Source: Chitinimonas taiwanensis DSM 18899 (lineage in GTDB: Bacteria; Pseudomonadota; Gammaproteobacteria; Burkholderiales; Chitinimonadaceae). From it: a DNA stretch of 64,000 bases. How positions within the stretch are numbered: position 1 is the stretch's first letter; every line of letters begins with the position of its first letter. The stretch lies in assembly GCF_900119825.1 (NCBI RefSeq), contig NZ_FPKR01000013.1, positions 63,061 through 127,060 of the forward strand. The letters run 5' to 3'. The position numbers and the translations under genes were made by a program. Positions 19,430 through 29,492 of this stretch are shown piece by piece. Below the pieces are notes generated by a model. It did not search any database. It worked only from the letters and a program-made list of their open reading frames with translations, and was not told where the DNA came from.

Positions 19430-21274
19430 ATGCACTTCACCAAAACCTGTGCCCTGCTGCTGGGCACGCTGCTCGGGCCGGGCGCCATGCTCAGCCCGGC
19501 CCAGGCCGCCCTGCCCCAGCCGCTCAAGGCCGACAAGCTCGTCGCGCTGCCCGAGGGCGGCTGGCTGCTGCAAAGCAAGACCATGCTGCGCAGCATCGAT
19601 GCGCAAGGCCGGCCCAGCGCCGAGCTCGCGCTGGCCAGCGAAAAACTCGATGTACGCCGCGATGGTGCGCGCACCTTGGCCGTCCTGGTCGAGCGCAGCC
19701 AGCAACGCGTACAGGGCCTGTATCTGCAAGCCGGCCAGTTCCGCCCGGCCTTCACCCTGCCCGCACTCGGCTTTCCCATTGAAAGCCTGTGTCTGTACCG
19801 CGACCCGCAGCAATTGCTGCATGGCTTCTTCATTGGCGAGGAAGGCCGCGGCCAGCAATGGCTGCTCAGCGGCCCGGCACCGCGCCTGCTGCGCGAGCTG
19901 GCCCTGCCCACCGGTGTGGTCGACTGCCAGGTCGACGATGCGCGCGGCGAGCTGCTGCTGGCCGAGGCCGATTTCGGCGTGTGGTCCTACCCGGCCGATG
20001 CCGAGCGCAAGCTACGCCGCACGCCGGTGCTGCTCAAGCAACCCTATGGCCCGCTGCAGCAAGGTGCACTCAGCCTGGCGCGCTTACCGGGCGGCCTGGC
20101 GGTGCTGGACGGCAAGGGTGAGCGCGCACATCTGCTCGCGCAGACCAGCGCGGGCTGGCAGGCACGCAGCAGCCTGCGCCTGCCCGCCGGCAGCGCGCAG
20201 CTGGCCATCGACGCGCGCGCCAGCCAGCTATGGCGCCAGGACGAAGACAGCGAGCAATGGCAGGCGCAGGCGCTGCGCTGGTCGGTACCCAAGCTACCCG
20301 TCGCGGCCGCGCTGCCCATCGTGCTACCGAGCGGCCAGACCGAGCCGGTGGCGCGCCTGGGTGACGCGGCCGACGATCCAGCCATCTGGATCAACCCGCG
20401 CGATGCCGCGCAAAGCCGCGTGCTCGGCACTAATAAGAAGCAGGGCCTGCTCGTATATGACCTAGCCGGTAAAGAGACTCAGCTTTTGGCAGTGGGCCGC
20501 CTGAACAATGTCGACCTGCGCCAGCAGGTGCGCCTGGGCGGCCAGACGCTGGACCTGGCGGTGGCCACCCACCGCGATGCGCTGGCCCTGGTGCTGTTCG
20601 GCATCGATGCGGATGGCCAGGTCAGCGAGCGCGCGCGTATTCCCACCGGCCTGCCCGATATCTACGGCGTGTGCCTTTACCAGCCGCCCGCTGGCGGGCT
20701 GGAGGCCTTTGTGAACGATAAGGATGGGCGCTTCCAGCACTACCGGATTGAATACCAGGACGGCCAGTTCAGCGGTCGCAAGCTGCGCGAATTCCGCCTG
20801 CCCAGCCAGCCCGAGGGCTGCGTGGCCAACGATCAAGACGGCGTGCTGTTCATGGGTGAGGAGGACCGCGGCATCTGGACCATATCGGCACGCGCCGAGC
20901 TGGGCGCTAAGCCACGCCTGCTCATGCCGGTGGGCGCGCAGCTGCACGCCGATGTGGAAGGCATGGCGCTCTACCACGGCAGCGCAGCCAGCTATCTAGT
21001 AGTGTCCAGCCAGGGCAATGACAGCTATCTAGTGCTGGATGCCAAGCCGCCGTTTGCCGTGCGCGGTGCGTTCCGGGTCGGCATCCAGGCCGAGCTGGGC
21101 ATAGACGGTGCCTCGGAAACCGATGGGTTGGAAGTGACGTCCGCCAATCTGGGCGGCGTGTATGGCCAGGGCATGCTGGTGGTGCAGGATGGTCACAAGC
21201 GCCTGCCCGATGGTGCGCAGAACTTCAAATACATTGCCTGGCAGGATATCGCCCGCGCGCTGGCCCTGCCCTGA
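19430..21274 (+). CDS. Beta-propeller phytase, two-domain
   Basis: Hydrolyses phytate (inositol hexakisphosphate) with calcium, outside the cytoplasm. 614 residues with a signal peptide (cut near SPAQA). The C-terminal domain (about 290-610) has the phytase signatures DDPAIWINP, NNVDLR, DIYGVCLY, QPEGCVANDQDGVLFMGEEDRGIW, DVEGMALY and SSQGNDSYLVLD. The N-terminal half (about 30-285) looks like a degenerate propeller, as in dual-domain phytases. Co-directional with the TonB receptor and closed by a perfect terminator. The start was chosen at MHFTKTCALL, preceded by CAAGGAAAG. Confidence 0.92.
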   Translation: MHFTKTCALLLGTLLGPGAMLSPAQAALPQPLKADKLVALPEGGWLLQSKTMLRSIDAQGRPSAELALASEKLDVRRDGARTLAVLVERSQQRVQGLYLQAGQFRPAFTLPALGFPIESLCLYRDPQQLLHGFFIGEEGRGQQWLLSGPAPRLLRELALPTGVVDCQVDDARGELLLAEADFGVWSYPADAERKLRRTPVLLKQPYGPLQQGALSLARLPGGLAVLDGKGERAHLLAQTSAGWQARSSLRLPAGSAQLAIDARASQLWRQDEDSEQWQAQALRWSVPKLPVAAALPIVLPSGQTEPVARLGDAADDPAIWINPRDAAQSRVLGTNKKQGLLVYDLAGKETQLLAVGRLNNVDLRQQVRLGGQTLDLAVATHRDALALVLFGIDADGQVSERARIPTGLPDIYGVCLYQPPAGGLEAFVNDKDGRFQHYRIEYQDGQFSGRKLREFRLPSQPEGCVANDQDGVLFMGEEDRGIWTISARAELGAKPRLLMPVGAQLHADVEGMALYHGSAASYLVVSSQGNDSYLVLDAKPPFAVRGAFRVGIQAELGIDGASETDGLEVTSANLGGVYGQGMLVVQDGHKRLPDGAQNFKYIAWQDIARALALP

Positions 21275-21287
21275 AGCAAGCGCAAAC

Positions 21288-21315
21288 AACAAGCCCGCCA
21301 GCTGGCGGGCTTGTT
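21288..21315. terminator. Perfect 28-bp palindrome after the phytase gene
   Basis: AACAAGCCCGCCAG followed by its exact complement, ending CTTGTTCC. It lies between the convergent phytase and 128-residue protein genes and can act in both directions. Confidence 0.8.
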
Positions 21316-21331
21316 CCATCGCGGTGGGCGC

Positions 21332-21718
21332 TCAGCTGACCGTCGGCTCGCTCGGTCCGGCCACTTCCAGGCTGATGCCCAGCTCACGGCACACGGTATC
21401 CGGGTCGCGCGTGGCAAACACCAGGGTCTGGCGCATAAAGCCCTGGCGCAGATTCACGCCGATCGACTTGGTGATCTTGTCGTAACGCGCGGTATAGCCC
21501 TGATCTTCCTGATTATTCTCAGCCAGCATGGTGCCGGGCTTCTGGTAGATCTTGCCAAAGGACACACGCTGACAGGCCTCGACCTTATCGGCCAGCTTGC
21601 ACAACTCGACCAGGTCGAGGTCGCGCACCTGCAGCGCCAACACGGCCCGCCCTTCCAGCTTCAGGCCCTTGCAGGTCACGGTCTGAAACGGGTCCTTCTT
21701 CTTGCCCAGGCCAAACAT
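21332..21718 (-). CDS. Conserved-looking hypothetical protein, 128 residues
   Basis: Begins MFGLGKKKDPFQTVTCKG and ends SLEVAGPSEPTVS. Soluble, without signal peptide or membrane segment; two Cys near the N-terminal third. I do not recognise the family. The start at 21716-21718 is supported by GAGGATAG upstream. It is alone on the minus strand, divergent from the MCP-like gene. Confidence 0.6.
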   Translation of the reverse strand: MFGLGKKKDPFQTVTCKGLKLEGRAVLALQVRDLDLVELCKLADKVEACQRVSFGKIYQKPGTMLAENNQEDQGYTARYDKITKSIGVNLRQGFMRQTLVFATRDPDTVCRELGISLEVAGPSEPTVS

Positions 21719-21874
21719 CGTTCTATCCTCGTCGCGCCGCGCAGGCACATGGCTAGTGAGCTTTGATTGTAGCCCCGCTGGCGCCACGCACGCAGCCCGG
21801 CTTGCAATCAGGCCCGCCAGCGCGAATAAAGAACAGCGCGCCCCGCGCTAGCGCGATTTGCGAAGGATGCTGCC

Positions 21875-22996
21875 TTGCCCAAGATTGCCCTGCTCTTGCT
21901 TGCCCTGGTGCTGAGTGCCGTGCTGCTCGCCCTGCCCGTGCCGATCTGGTTGCTGCCGCTGCCCGCCCTGGCGGCGCTCGCTTACGCGCAGTACTTCCCG
22001 GCGCCCCAGGCCCAGTTGGCCGAGCAGGAATCCCGCCCCGCCAGCGTGGACGTGCTGCCGGCCGGCCAGGAGTTGGAGGCCCTGCTCAAGCGCCAGACCC
22101 GCGCCGCACATGAGGAGGTCGAACGTGTGCAGGGCATCCTGAACGAGGCCATCGTCAGCCTGACCAGCAACTTCACCCTGATCGCCAATGCCGCGCGCCA
22201 GCAGCAGGAAATCGCCCTGCAGACCCTGGGCGGTGACGCCGGCCGTGGCGCCGACCACCTGATCAACGAAACCGGCGAGACCCTGCAGGCCATCGGTGGG
22301 CTGATGCTGGAAAACCATGCGACCGCGCAAAGGTTGACCGAGGAAATGATGGGCATGGGCCTGCGCGTGAACGACATGATGGGCGAGCTGGGTGGCCTTG
22401 ACGATATCGCCAAGAAGATTCACTTCCTGTCCCTAAACGCCAATATCGAGGCCGCGCGCGCAGGCGAAGCAGGCCGCGGCTTCGTGGTGGTGGCCGAGGA
22501 GGTGCACAAGCTGGCCCAGTACACGCGCGACTTCAGCGAGCGCATCCGCAAGAGCATGGGCGAGGTGCGCAATAGCATCAGCAGCATGGAGAACGCGGCA
22601 GGTGAGCTGAGCAGTCGCCAGGGCGTCGAAACCGAGAAGGTGCGCCACCATGTGGACGAGACCCTGGTCGATCTGCGCAAGCTGAACGAGGGGCAGAGCC
22701 AGGCGCTCAATGCGCTAAGCAGCATGGCCCAACAAACCGAGCAGGGCATCGCCAGCGCGACCACCGCGCTGCAGTTCCAGGACATGGTCAACCAGCTGCT
22801 CGCCCATGCGCGCCGACGCATCGATGCGCTGCAGGCTGCCATGGAAAGCACGCGGCTGTGCCAGCAGCAGCTGCAAAGCGGTGAGGCCGAGGCGCTGACC
22901 CGGCTGCGCAGTGCGCTAAGCGCGCAGGAAGCGGCGCTCGCGCACAACCCGGTCGCCCAGCGCAGCATAGGCCAGGGCGATATCGAGCTGTTCTAG
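21875..22996 (+). CDS. Short methyl-accepting chemotaxis-like protein
   Basis: 373 residues with one N-terminal hydrophobic hairpin (about 5-40), no periplasmic sensor and no HAMP. The signalling tip [37 protein letters not shown] is intact. The C-terminal part ([23 protein letters not shown]) resembles proteins that work with CheZ-like or FrzCD-like systems. Start is TTG at 21875, with GAAGGA 7 bp upstream; the nearby ATG at 21867 is out of frame. It lies just before the che operon and likely feeds it. Confidence 0.8.
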   Translation: MPKIALLLLALVLSAVLLALPVPIWLLPLPALAALAYAQYFPAPQAQLAEQESRPASVDVLPAGQELEALLKRQTRAAHEEVERVQGILNEAIVSLTSNFTLIANAARQQQEIALQTLGGDAGRGADHLINETGETLQAIGGLMLENHATAQRLTEEMMGMGLRVNDMMGELGGLDDIAKKIHFLSLNANIEAARAGEAGRGFVVVAEEVHKLAQYTRDFSERIRKSMGEVRNSISSMENAAGELSSRQGVETEKVRHHVDETLVDLRKLNEGQSQALNALSSMAQQTEQGIASATTALQFQDMVNQLLAHARRRIDALQAAMESTRLCQQQLQSGEAEALTRLRSALSAQEAALAHNPVAQRSIGQGDIELF

Positions 22997-23001
22997 CGCT
23001 T

Positions 23002-23030
23002 TTGACAAAGCCTGCTAGAAACATCATGAA
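23002..23030 (+). promoter_or_regulatory. Possible sigma70 promoter of the che operon
   Basis: TTGACA at 23002-23007 is a perfect -35 element; 17 bp later CATGAA (23025-23030) is a weak -10. It is 70 bp before cheY. No flagellar sigma28 element was found. Confidence 0.3.
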
Positions 23031-23099
23031 ACGCTGATTTCTGCACCATCCAGTCCATCAACCCGCCATCCGTCGCCCGCACGGCACACCGAGGACGCA

Positions 23100-23462
23100 A
23101 TGAAGACGATTCTGACTGTTGATGACTCCCCCTCCATCCGCCAAATGGTCAGCTTCACCTTGAAGAACGCCGGCTATGAAGTGCTGGAAGCCGGCGACGG
23201 CAATGCCGGCCTAAGCCAGGCCAAGAGCAAGCCCTGCCAGCTCATCATCACCGATCAGAACATGCCCGGCATGGACGGACTGACCATGATCAAGGCGCTA
23301 CGTGCGCTGCCGGCCTACAAAGCCACCCCCATCCTGATGCTGACCACCGAGTCCAGCGACGCCATGAAGCAGCAGGGGCGCGCCGCCGGCGCCACGGGCT
23401 GGATCGTCAAGCCCTTCAATCCGCAGACCTTGATCGACGTGGTGCGCAAGCTGATCGGCTAG
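23100..23462 (+). CDS. cheY: Chemotaxis response regulator CheY
   Basis: Single-domain receiver, 120 residues, that carries phosphate from CheA to the flagellar switch. Acid pocket DD at 8-9, phospho-acceptor Asp52 in IITDQNMPG, Thr in MLTTESSD and the conserved Lys in IVKPFNPQ. GAGGAC lies before the ATG. First gene of the co-directional operon cheY-cheA-cheW-mcp-cheR-cheD-cheB. Confidence 0.93.
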   Translation: MKTILTVDDSPSIRQMVSFTLKNAGYEVLEAGDGNAGLSQAKSKPCQLIITDQNMPGMDGLTMIKALRALPAYKATPILMLTTESSDAMKQQGRAAGATGWIVKPFNPQTLIDVVRKLIG

Positions 23463-23518
23463 CCGAGCGCCCCCGCCCCGTGCAGCACCCCGACGGATAA
23501 GAACAAAGGACGGCAGGG

Positions 23519-25729
23519 ATGGAGATCGACCTCTCAAAATTCTTCGGTGCCTTTTTCGAGGAGGCGGAAGAGCATCTGGCCAATTTCGAGACCCTGCTGC
23601 TGGGGCTGGAACTGGACGCGCCCGATCCGGAAGAACTGAATGCCATCTTCCGCGCCGCCCATTCGATCAAGGGCGGGGCCGGCACCTTTGGCTTCAACGA
23701 TGTGGCCGCCCTCACCCATATCCTGGAAAACCTGCTCGACCAGATCCGCAAGGGCCAGCGTCGCCTGGAAGCGGAGATGGTCGACACCTTCCTGCAGGCC
23801 GGTGATGTGCTGGCCGGCATGATTGCCGTGCATCGAGATGGCGCGGCGCCCGACCCGGCCGCAGTCGCCCAGGCCACCTCGGCGCTGCAGGCGCTGGAAG
23901 CGGGCGAAGCGAAGCCGGCAGCGGTGCCGACCAGCGCCAGCCCCGCCCAGGATGGCGGGCCGTATCGCTGGCGCCTCAAGCTGCGCCTGGATGAGGGTGC
24001 GCCGGTCGAGGAATTGCTGGCTTCGCTGTATGCATTTGGCGAGGTGGAAGAGCTGGCACGCCGGTATGAGCAGGGCCTGCTGCTGCTTGAGCTAGCTATC
24101 CTCAGCCAGGAAAGCGCGAGCGAAATCAACGATTCGCTGGCCTTTGTGCTGCCGGCCGACCGCTTCGAGCTGCAAGCCGGTGAGCCCGCGCCTGCCGAAC
24201 CCCTGGCCGGCGAAGGCGAGAGCTTCGGCTTTTTTGCGGATGAAACGCCGGCCGCGCTGCTCGAGGACGCGCCCGCCAGCGAGGCGTTTGGCTTCTTCGA
24301 TGCGGAGCCGGAAGCCGCGCCAACCGCCAATAAGGAAGCATCAACGCCCGATGCTGCCGGCAGCGATTACGGCTTTTTCGAACCTTTGCCCGCCGTGGCA
24401 CCCGGCGCCCCGCCCGGACGTGAAGGCGTGGCCTACGGTTTTCTCGACCAGCAAGCAGTGGCCAAGGCCCAGCAGCAGCGTGCCGAGGAAGCGCGCCAGC
24501 AGGCCGCCCAGCCCGCCAGCCCGAGCCCGGCTGCGCGCGCGGCCAAACCAGCTGCCGACAAGAGCGAGGCCGCCACCATCCGGGTCGATGTCAGCAAGGT
24601 CGATCAGCTGCTCAACTTCGTTGGCGAGCTGGTGATCACCCAATCCATGCTGGCGCAAAGCGCGGCCGACCTCGACCCGCTCCAGCATGCGCGCCTATTG
24701 GCCGGCATCGAGCAGCTGCAGCGCAACACGCGCGAATTGCAGGAGTCAGTGATGTCGATCCGCATGATTCCCATGTCCACCGTGTTCAGTCGCTTTCCGC
24801 GCGTGGTGCGCGACCTGGCGGCCAAGCTGGGCAAGAAGGTGGAACTGCGCCTGGTGGGCGAACAGACCGAGCTCGACAAGGGCTTCGTGGAAAAACTCGT
24901 CGACCCACTCACCCATCTGGTGCGCAACAGCCTCGACCACGGCATCGAATCAACCGAGGCGCGCCGCGAACGCGGCAAGCCCGAGACCGGCATGCTGACC
25001 CTGGCGGCCTTCCAGCAAGGCGGCAATGTGGTGATCGAGGTGCGCGACGACGGCGCCGGCCTGAACCGCGAGCGCATTCTGGCCAAGGCGCGCGAGAACG
25101 GCCTGGCTGTGGGCGAGGCGATGAGCGACCAGGATGTGTGGATGCTGATCTTCGAGGCCGGCTTTTCCACCGCGGCCGAAGTGACCGATGTCTCGGGGCG
25201 CGGTGTGGGCATGGATGTGGTGCGCAAGAACATCCAGTCCATGGGCGGCAGCGTGGACATCGAATCCATGGCCGGCATCGGCTCCACCATGCGCATCCGC
25301 CTGCCGCTCACCCTGGCCATTCTGGACGGCATGCTGGTGGGCAGCGGTGGCGAAACCTACATCCTGCCGCTCAATGCAATCCGCGAATCGCTGCAGCCGA
25401 CGGCCGAGCAGTGCAAGAGTGTGACCGGGCGCGGCCGAGTCGTGCAGGTACGCGATGAATACCTGCCGCTGGTGGCCCTGCACGAGGTGGTCGGCAGCCA
25501 GCCGCATTCACAGGACCCGACCAGCGGCATCGTGATGCTGATCGAGGCCGGCAACCAGCAGCTGGCGCTCTGGGTAGATGAGCTGCTCGGCCAGCAGCAG
25601 GTAGTGGTGAAAAACCTGGAATCGAACTACCGGCGCGTGCCCGGCATCTCGGGCGCCACCATTCTGGGCGATGGCCGGGTCGCCCTGATCGTGGACGTGA
25701 GCGTGCTGGGACGCGCACGCGGTACTTAG
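23519..25729 (+). CDS. cheA: Chemotaxis histidine kinase CheA
   Basis: 736 residues. Hpt domain with phospho-His48 in FRAAHSIKGGAGTFGF, a P2-like region (about 140-220), an Ala/Pro/Glu-rich linker containing repeated SFGFF/FGFFD-type motifs (about 240-325), the P3 dimer helices, and the P4 ATPase with LVRNSLDHGIES, DDGAGLN and GRGVGMDVV. The C-terminal P5 CheW-like domain is complete. The linker has four Gly-Phe-Phe or Tyr-Gly-Phe-Phe/Leu motifs, perhaps short docking sites. Receives signals from MCPs with CheW. Confidence 0.95.
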   Translation: MEIDLSKFFGAFFEEAEEHLANFETLLLGLELDAPDPEELNAIFRAAHSIKGGAGTFGFNDVAALTHILENLLDQIRKGQRRLEAEMVDTFLQAGDVLAGMIAVHRDGAAPDPAAVAQATSALQALEAGEAKPAAVPTSASPAQDGGPYRWRLKLRLDEGAPVEELLASLYAFGEVEELARRYEQGLLLLELAILSQESASEINDSLAFVLPADRFELQAGEPAPAEPLAGEGESFGFFADETPAALLEDAPASEAFGFFDAEPEAAPTANKEASTPDAAGSDYGFFEPLPAVAPGAPPGREGVAYGFLDQQAVAKAQQQRAEEARQQAAQPASPSPAARAAKPAADKSEAATIRVDVSKVDQLLNFVGELVITQSMLAQSAADLDPLQHARLLAGIEQLQRNTRELQESVMSIRMIPMSTVFSRFPRVVRDLAAKLGKKVELRLVGEQTELDKGFVEKLVDPLTHLVRNSLDHGIESTEARRERGKPETGMLTLAAFQQGGNVVIEVRDDGAGLNRERILAKARENGLAVGEAMSDQDVWMLIFEAGFSTAAEVTDVSGRGVGMDVVRKNIQSMGGSVDIESMAGIGSTMRIRLPLTLAILDGMLVGSGGETYILPLNAIRESLQPTAEQCKSVTGRGRVVQVRDEYLPLVALHEVVGSQPHSQDPTSGIVMLIEAGNQQLALWVDELLGQQQVVVKNLESNYRRVPGISGATILGDGRVALIVDVSVLGRARGT

Positions 25730-25758
25730 CGCCGCCCCGGGCGGCACAAGGAGCAGGC

Positions 25759-26244
25759 ATGGAATTCAATACCAGCAGCAATATCGCCAGCCGCGAACAC
25801 CTGGTGTTCACACTGGGCAGCGAGGAATACGCGATCGATATCCTCAAGGTGCAGGAGATCCGCGGCTTCGAGCAGCCGACCCGCATCGCCAATACACCGC
25901 CCTTCCTGCTCGGGGTCATCAATCTGCGTGGCGCCATCGTGCCGATTGTCGACCTGCGGGTGAAGTTCCAGATCGGCGAGGCGCGTTACGACGAGTTCAC
26001 CGTGGTGGTGATCCTCAACCTCGCCGGGCGGATTACCGGCGCGGTGGTGGATGGGGTGTCGGACGTGATCGCGCTGACCGACAACATCATCAAACCAACG
26101 CCCGAGTTCGGCGCCGCCGTCGACACGGCTTATATCGTCGGCCTGGCGCCGGTGGACGAACGCATGCTGATCCTGGTGGATATCGAGAAGCTGATGGGCA
26201 GCCGCGACATGGAACTGATTGCCGATGCGGCCAGTGCCGCTTAA
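25759..26244 (+). CDS. cheW: Chemotaxis adaptor CheW
   Basis: 161-residue cytosolic adaptor linking MCPs to CheA. Typical segments are HLVFTLGSEEYAIDILKVQEIRG, NTPPFLLGVINLRGAIVPIVDLR and the final MLILVDIEKLM. AAGGAGCAGGC precedes its ATG, 29 bp after cheA. Confidence 0.95.
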   Translation: MEFNTSSNIASREHLVFTLGSEEYAIDILKVQEIRGFEQPTRIANTPPFLLGVINLRGAIVPIVDLRVKFQIGEARYDEFTVVVILNLAGRITGAVVDGVSDVIALTDNIIKPTPEFGAAVDTAYIVGLAPVDERMLILVDIEKLMGSRDMELIADAASAA

Positions 26245-26273
26245 GCCTGTAAAACCAGCAGAAGGGGACGGAA

Positions 26274-27968
26274 ATGAAAAATTGGAAAATCGGCGTGCGG
26301 CTCGGGCTCGGTTTCGGGGTTGTGCTTATTCTCTTGATCGGCATGACGGTGCTGAGCCTGAGCCGCATGTCGGCCATGGCCGACAATCTGGACGAGATCG
26401 GCAATGAGCGGGCCACCCAGTTGCGCATGGCCAATGACATCATCGACGCGGTCAATCTCCGTGTGATCAGCCTGCGCGACATCATCCTGCGCACCGATGA
26501 GGCCGGCATCAATCAGGCCAAGGCGCTGAACGCTAAGGGACGCCAGGCTTTCGATGACAACTACAAGCATCTGCGTGATCGTGTACGCAGCGAGGAAGCC
26601 AAGCAATACATGGCTCAGATCGGGCAGGCAGATGAGGCGTTACGTGCCGGTGCCGGACGCCTGATTGAATTGGCCAGCAAGAACGAGAACGATGCGGCCA
26701 CCCAGATTCTCTACAACGAGCTCGGCCCCCTGCAGGAAAAACTGACCAAGGTGGTCAACGAGTTCATCGTGCTGCAGAACGAGCGCAATAAGAGTACCTA
26801 CGAGGGCGCAGTCGCCAGCTATGAATCGGCGCGCAATATGATGCTGGTGATGGCCGTGGTGGCCATCCTGATCGGTGTGTCGGCCGGCTGGCTGATCACC
26901 CAGTCGGTGGTGGTGCCGGTGCGCCAGGCCGTGCAGCTGGCCGAAACGGTAGCGGCCGGCGACCTGACCCAGAGGATCGAGACCGACCGCAATGACGAGA
27001 CTGGCCAGCTGATCAAGGCATTGAAGAGCATGAATGACGGGCTGTTGCAGATCGTCGGCGATATCCGCACCAGTGTGGAGACCATCAATACCGCCTCGCA
27101 GGAGATTGCCGCCGGCAATATCGACCTGTCGCAGCGTACCGAGGAGCAGGCCGCCAGCCTGGAGGAAACCGCTGCCAGCATGGAGGAGCTGACCTCCACC
27201 GTGAAGCAGAATGCCGAGAATGCGCGTGAAGCGAACCGGGTGGCCGAGAGCGCCAGTCATATCGCCCAGAAAGGCGGCGAGGCGGTCGGCGCCGTGGTCA
27301 CCACAATGGCCGAGATCAACGAGTCGTCGAAGAAGATCGTCGACATCATCGGCGTAATCGACGGCATAGCCTTCCAGACCAATATCCTGGCCCTGAATGC
27401 CGCGGTGGAAGCCGCGCGCGCCGGCGAGCAGGGGCGCGGCTTTGCCGTGGTAGCCGGCGAGGTGCGCAGCCTCGCGCAGCGCTCGGCCGCGGCGGCCAAG
27501 GAGATCAAGGCGCTGATCGGCGATTCGGTGGAGCGGGTGACCGTGGGTACCGCCCAGGTCGACAAGGCCGGCGTGACCATGGAGGAAGTGGTGGCCAGCA
27601 TCCGCAAGGTGACCGGCATCATGGGCGATATCTCGAACGCCTCGGCCGAGCAAAGCTCGGGCATCGAACAGGTAAATACCGCCGTGACCCAGATGGACGA
27701 GGTGACCCAGCAGAATGCCGCACTGGTGGAGGAAGCGGCCGCCGCGGCCGGCTCGCTGCAGGACCAGGCGCATATGCTGATGGAGGCAGTCAACCGCTTC
27801 AAGCTGGACAGCGCCGGCCAGCGGCGCAGCCCGCCGCCTGCCGCGCGCCAGGTGCCACGCGTGGCCAGCAAGCCCGCCGGCAAACCGGCTAGCAAGCCGG
27901 CAGCCCACCCAGTGGTCGCTGCCAAGCCAGCCAACAAGGGCGATGATGACGACTGGTCGGAGTTCTGA
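26274..27968 (+). CDS. Methyl-accepting chemotaxis protein, 4HB-type
   Basis: 564 residues. TM1 about 10-30, a periplasmic four-helix-bundle sensor (about 31-188), TM2 about 190-210, HAMP about 212-265, then the signalling coiled coil with the tip [35 protein letters not shown]. After an Ala/Lys/Pro-rich tail it ends DDDDWSEF, which resembles the xWxxF tether that recruits CheR and CheB. The next two genes are CheR and CheD, which modify receptors. Ligand unknown. Confidence 0.93.
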   Translation: MKNWKIGVRLGLGFGVVLILLIGMTVLSLSRMSAMADNLDEIGNERATQLRMANDIIDAVNLRVISLRDIILRTDEAGINQAKALNAKGRQAFDDNYKHLRDRVRSEEAKQYMAQIGQADEALRAGAGRLIELASKNENDAATQILYNELGPLQEKLTKVVNEFIVLQNERNKSTYEGAVASYESARNMMLVMAVVAILIGVSAGWLITQSVVVPVRQAVQLAETVAAGDLTQRIETDRNDETGQLIKALKSMNDGLLQIVGDIRTSVETINTASQEIAAGNIDLSQRTEEQAASLEETAASMEELTSTVKQNAENAREANRVAESASHIAQKGGEAVGAVVTTMAEINESSKKIVDIIGVIDGIAFQTNILALNAAVEAARAGEQGRGFAVVAGEVRSLAQRSAAAAKEIKALIGDSVERVTVGTAQVDKAGVTMEEVVASIRKVTGIMGDISNASAEQSSGIEQVNTAVTQMDEVTQQNAALVEEAAAAAGSLQDQAHMLMEAVNRFKLDSAGQRRSPPPAARQVPRVASKPAGKPASKPAAHPVVAAKPANKGDDDDWSEF

Positions 27969-28857
27969 GCCCGTGCGCCGCCTGCGCAAGCAGGAGGCCG
28001 AGGACGACACCCCGCGCATCGTCAACACCGCCCGCGACTTTGCCTACACCGGTACCGACTTCCAGCTCGCCCGCGAGATGATACGTGAGCGGGCTGGGGT
28101 GGCCCTGGCCGACTGCAAGCAGCATATGGTGTACAACCGGCTGTCCAAGCGCGTGCGCGCGCTCGGCCTGCCCAGCATCACTGCCTATCTGACCCTGCTG
28201 CGCAAGGATGCCACCCACCCGGAGTGGGAGGACTTCACCAGCGCGCTGACCACCCATCTGACCGCCTTCTACCGCGAGCCGCACCATTTCGCGCTGTTAC
28301 AGGAACAGCTGCAGGCGCGCGATGCACGCGAACCGGTGCGCATCTGGTGCGCGGCCGCCTCCACCGGCGAGGAACCCTATACGCTGGCCATGACCGTGGT
28401 GGAGAGCTATGGCCGCTACGATGCACCGGTCGAGATCATCGCCACCGATATCGATACACGTGCACTCGCCCATGCCCAGCAAGGTATCTACTCGCTCGAG
28501 CGGGTAGCCAAGCTGCCGGTCGAGCGCCTGCATGCCTACTTCCAGCGCGGCACCGGCAAGCGCCATGGCTATGTACGCGTGCGCAAGGAGCTGCAGCAGC
28601 TGCTGCACTTCCTGCCCTGCAATCTGCTGGAGCCGCGCTGGCCGGTGGCCGGGCATTTCGACTTCATCTTCTGCCGCAATGTGCTGATCTACTTCAAGCG
28701 CGAAGACCAGTACGCGCTGACCCGCCGCCTGCTCGATCAACTCAAGCCCGGCGGCATCCTGTTTCTTGGCCACTCGGAAAACCCACAGGGCAGCGGCCTG
28801 CAGCTGGAGGTGGTCGGCAAGACCGCCTACCGGCGTGCCGCCGGGGGGCGGCCGTGA
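27943..28857 (+). CDS. cheR: Chemotaxis methyltransferase CheR
   Basis: SAM-dependent glutamate methyltransferase that adds methyl groups to MCPs. CheR_N helical domain, then the SAM-binding [29 protein letters not shown] and [12 protein letters not shown] segments. The start is uncertain: ATG at 27943 or 27946 overlaps the mcp 3' end, with AAGGG close by, while GTG at 27973 would avoid overlap. Up to 304 residues. Its TGA overlaps the GTG of cheD. Confidence 0.92.
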   Translation: MMTTGRSSEPVRRLRKQEAEDDTPRIVNTARDFAYTGTDFQLAREMIRERAGVALADCKQHMVYNRLSKRVRALGLPSITAYLTLLRKDATHPEWEDFTSALTTHLTAFYREPHHFALLQEQLQARDAREPVRIWCAAASTGEEPYTLAMTVVESYGRYDAPVEIIATDIDTRALAHAQQGIYSLERVAKLPVERLHAYFQRGTGKRHGYVRVRKELQQLLHFLPCNLLEPRWPVAGHFDFIFCRNVLIYFKREDQYALTRRLLDQLKPGGILFLGHSENPQGSGLQLEVVGKTAYRRAAGGRP

Positions 28858-29492
28858 ACACCAGCCGGCATGAAAAACCCGCACCCAACCGCTATTACGA
28901 CAAGCACTTCCAGCGCGAGGCGGCCAAGATCCTGCCTGGCGAGTATTACGCGAGCGGGCGCGGTATCCTGATGGTGACGGTGCTCGGCTCCTGCGTGGCG
29001 GTCTGCCTGCGCGATGCGGTGAATGGCGTGGCCGGCATCAATCACTTCATGCTGCCCGATGGGCGCGCCGATTCAGCCCACCCACTACTCGGCCTGCCCA
29101 CCCGCTATGGCGCGTTTGCCATGGAGGCGCTGCTCAACGATATGCTTAAACTCGGCGCCGAACGCCGCTATGTAGAGGCCAAGGTGTTCGGCGGCGGCGA
29201 TGTGCTGCATGGGCTGGGCGCGGTCAATGTCGGCCTGCGCAATGCCGAATTCATCGGCCGCTATCTGCACGAGGAAGGCATTCCTATCCAAGCAGAGGAC
29301 CTACGCGGCAGCTTGCCACGCAAGGTGTATTTCTTCACCGATAGCGGCACGGTCAAGGTCAAGCGCCTGCATACCCTGCACAACGACACCATCCTGCAGC
29401 GCGAACTCGCCTACCGCGCCCATCTGACGCGCGACAATATCGAGGGCAGTGTCGAGCTGTTCCAGACCGGCCCGGCGGAGGACAAGCGATGA
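28854..29492 (+). CDS. cheD: Receptor glutamine deamidase CheD
   Basis: 212 residues. Deamidates specific glutamines of MCPs and can respond to CheY-P or CheC in other species. The catalytic Cys is in VTVLGSCVAVCLRD and the His in AGINHFMLPDG; KVFGGGDVL and KVYFFTDSGTVKVKRL are further family segments. Start is GTG at 28854, overlapping the cheR stop as GTGA and preceded by a G-rich ribosome site. Its stop overlaps the cheB ATG. No cheC or cheZ is visible in the window. Confidence 0.92.
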   Translation: MNTSRHEKPAPNRYYDKHFQREAAKILPGEYYASGRGILMVTVLGSCVAVCLRDAVNGVAGINHFMLPDGRADSAHPLLGLPTRYGAFAMEALLNDMLKLGAERRYVEAKVFGGGDVLHGLGAVNVGLRNAEFIGRYLHEEGIPIQAEDLRGSLPRKVYFFTDSGTVKVKRLHTLHNDTILQRELAYRAHLTRDNIEGSVELFQTGPAEDKR

